The notes beneath the pieces were generated by a model. That model did no database searches and was not told where the DNA came from. It was given only the letters and a program-made list of their open reading frames with translations. A stretch of DNA of 5,572 nt from assembly GCA_002363575.1 (NCBI GenBank), contig DEWI01000012.1:1-5572 (forward strand), in the 5' to 3' direction. The position numbers and the translations under genes are program-made. Positions 5,565 through 5,572 of the stretch are shown here, piece by piece. Every line of letters begins with the position of its first letter. Positions within the stretch are counted from its first letter, which is position 1. The DNA is from Verrucomicrobia bacterium UBA3214. Lineage in GTDB: Bacteria > Verrucomicrobiota > Kiritimatiellia > RFP12 > UBA1067.

Positions 5565-5572
5565 AGTGTGCA

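Noticed and set aside
1..5572. A new defence, mobile or CRISPR-like system.
   Set aside because: No repeat array, integrase, transposase, nuclease, toxin-antitoxin pair or phage gene was seen. All genes but the lipoprotein belong to well-known families.

Overview
The window comes from a GC-rich bacterium. It is Gram-negative by inference: there is a lipoprotein, a sigma-54-type activator and a tRNA gene with encoded CCA. The genus cannot be read from the sequence. The soluble PAS histidine kinase with a 'KLD..QLREQY' N-terminus paired with a sigma-54 activator recalls pairs in the Verrucomicrobiota/Kiritimatiellota/Lentisphaerota group, but that is a weak, memory-based hint. The high GC content gives long open frames on the opposite strand that are not genes.

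Every supported gene is on the minus strand, so the window reads from right to left. It begins with a tRNA-Val(CAC) gene (5404-5480) behind a strong promoter (-35 TTGCGC, 17-bp spacer, extended -10 TGGTATAAT). A hairpin with a U-tract (5357-5396) follows and probably terminates the tRNA transcript. gatB (3838-5256) then has its own promoter, whose 16-bp core is identical to that of the tRNA. The gatB start codon lies where that promoter would initiate transcription, so the mRNA may be leaderless.

Downstream of gatB the genes are tightly packed. An unrecognised lipoprotein gene (3327-3803) follows after 34 bp. trmJ, a tRNA 2'-O-methyltransferase gene (2581-3330), starts at a GTG that overlaps the lipoprotein stop by 4 bases. 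After a further 33 bp comes a cytosolic PAS sensor histidine kinase gene (1492-2547). Its stop overlaps the ATG of a sigma-54-dependent response regulator gene (8-1495) by 4 bases. A Shine-Dalgarno sequence overlaps the regulator stop at the left edge, so the operon probably continues out of the window.

The first half is thus translation-related (tRNA, the glutamine/asparagine amidotransferase subunit, a tRNA-modification enzyme) and the second half is a signalling pair. No internal terminator was seen from gatB to the left edge. No mobile element, CRISPR array or phage gene was seen. The window is mostly ordinary core-genome material. The points most worth a second look are the C at position 55 of the tRNA, the possible leaderless gatB mRNA with its upstream inverted repeat, the GAFTDA variant in the regulator, and the unknown lipoprotein.
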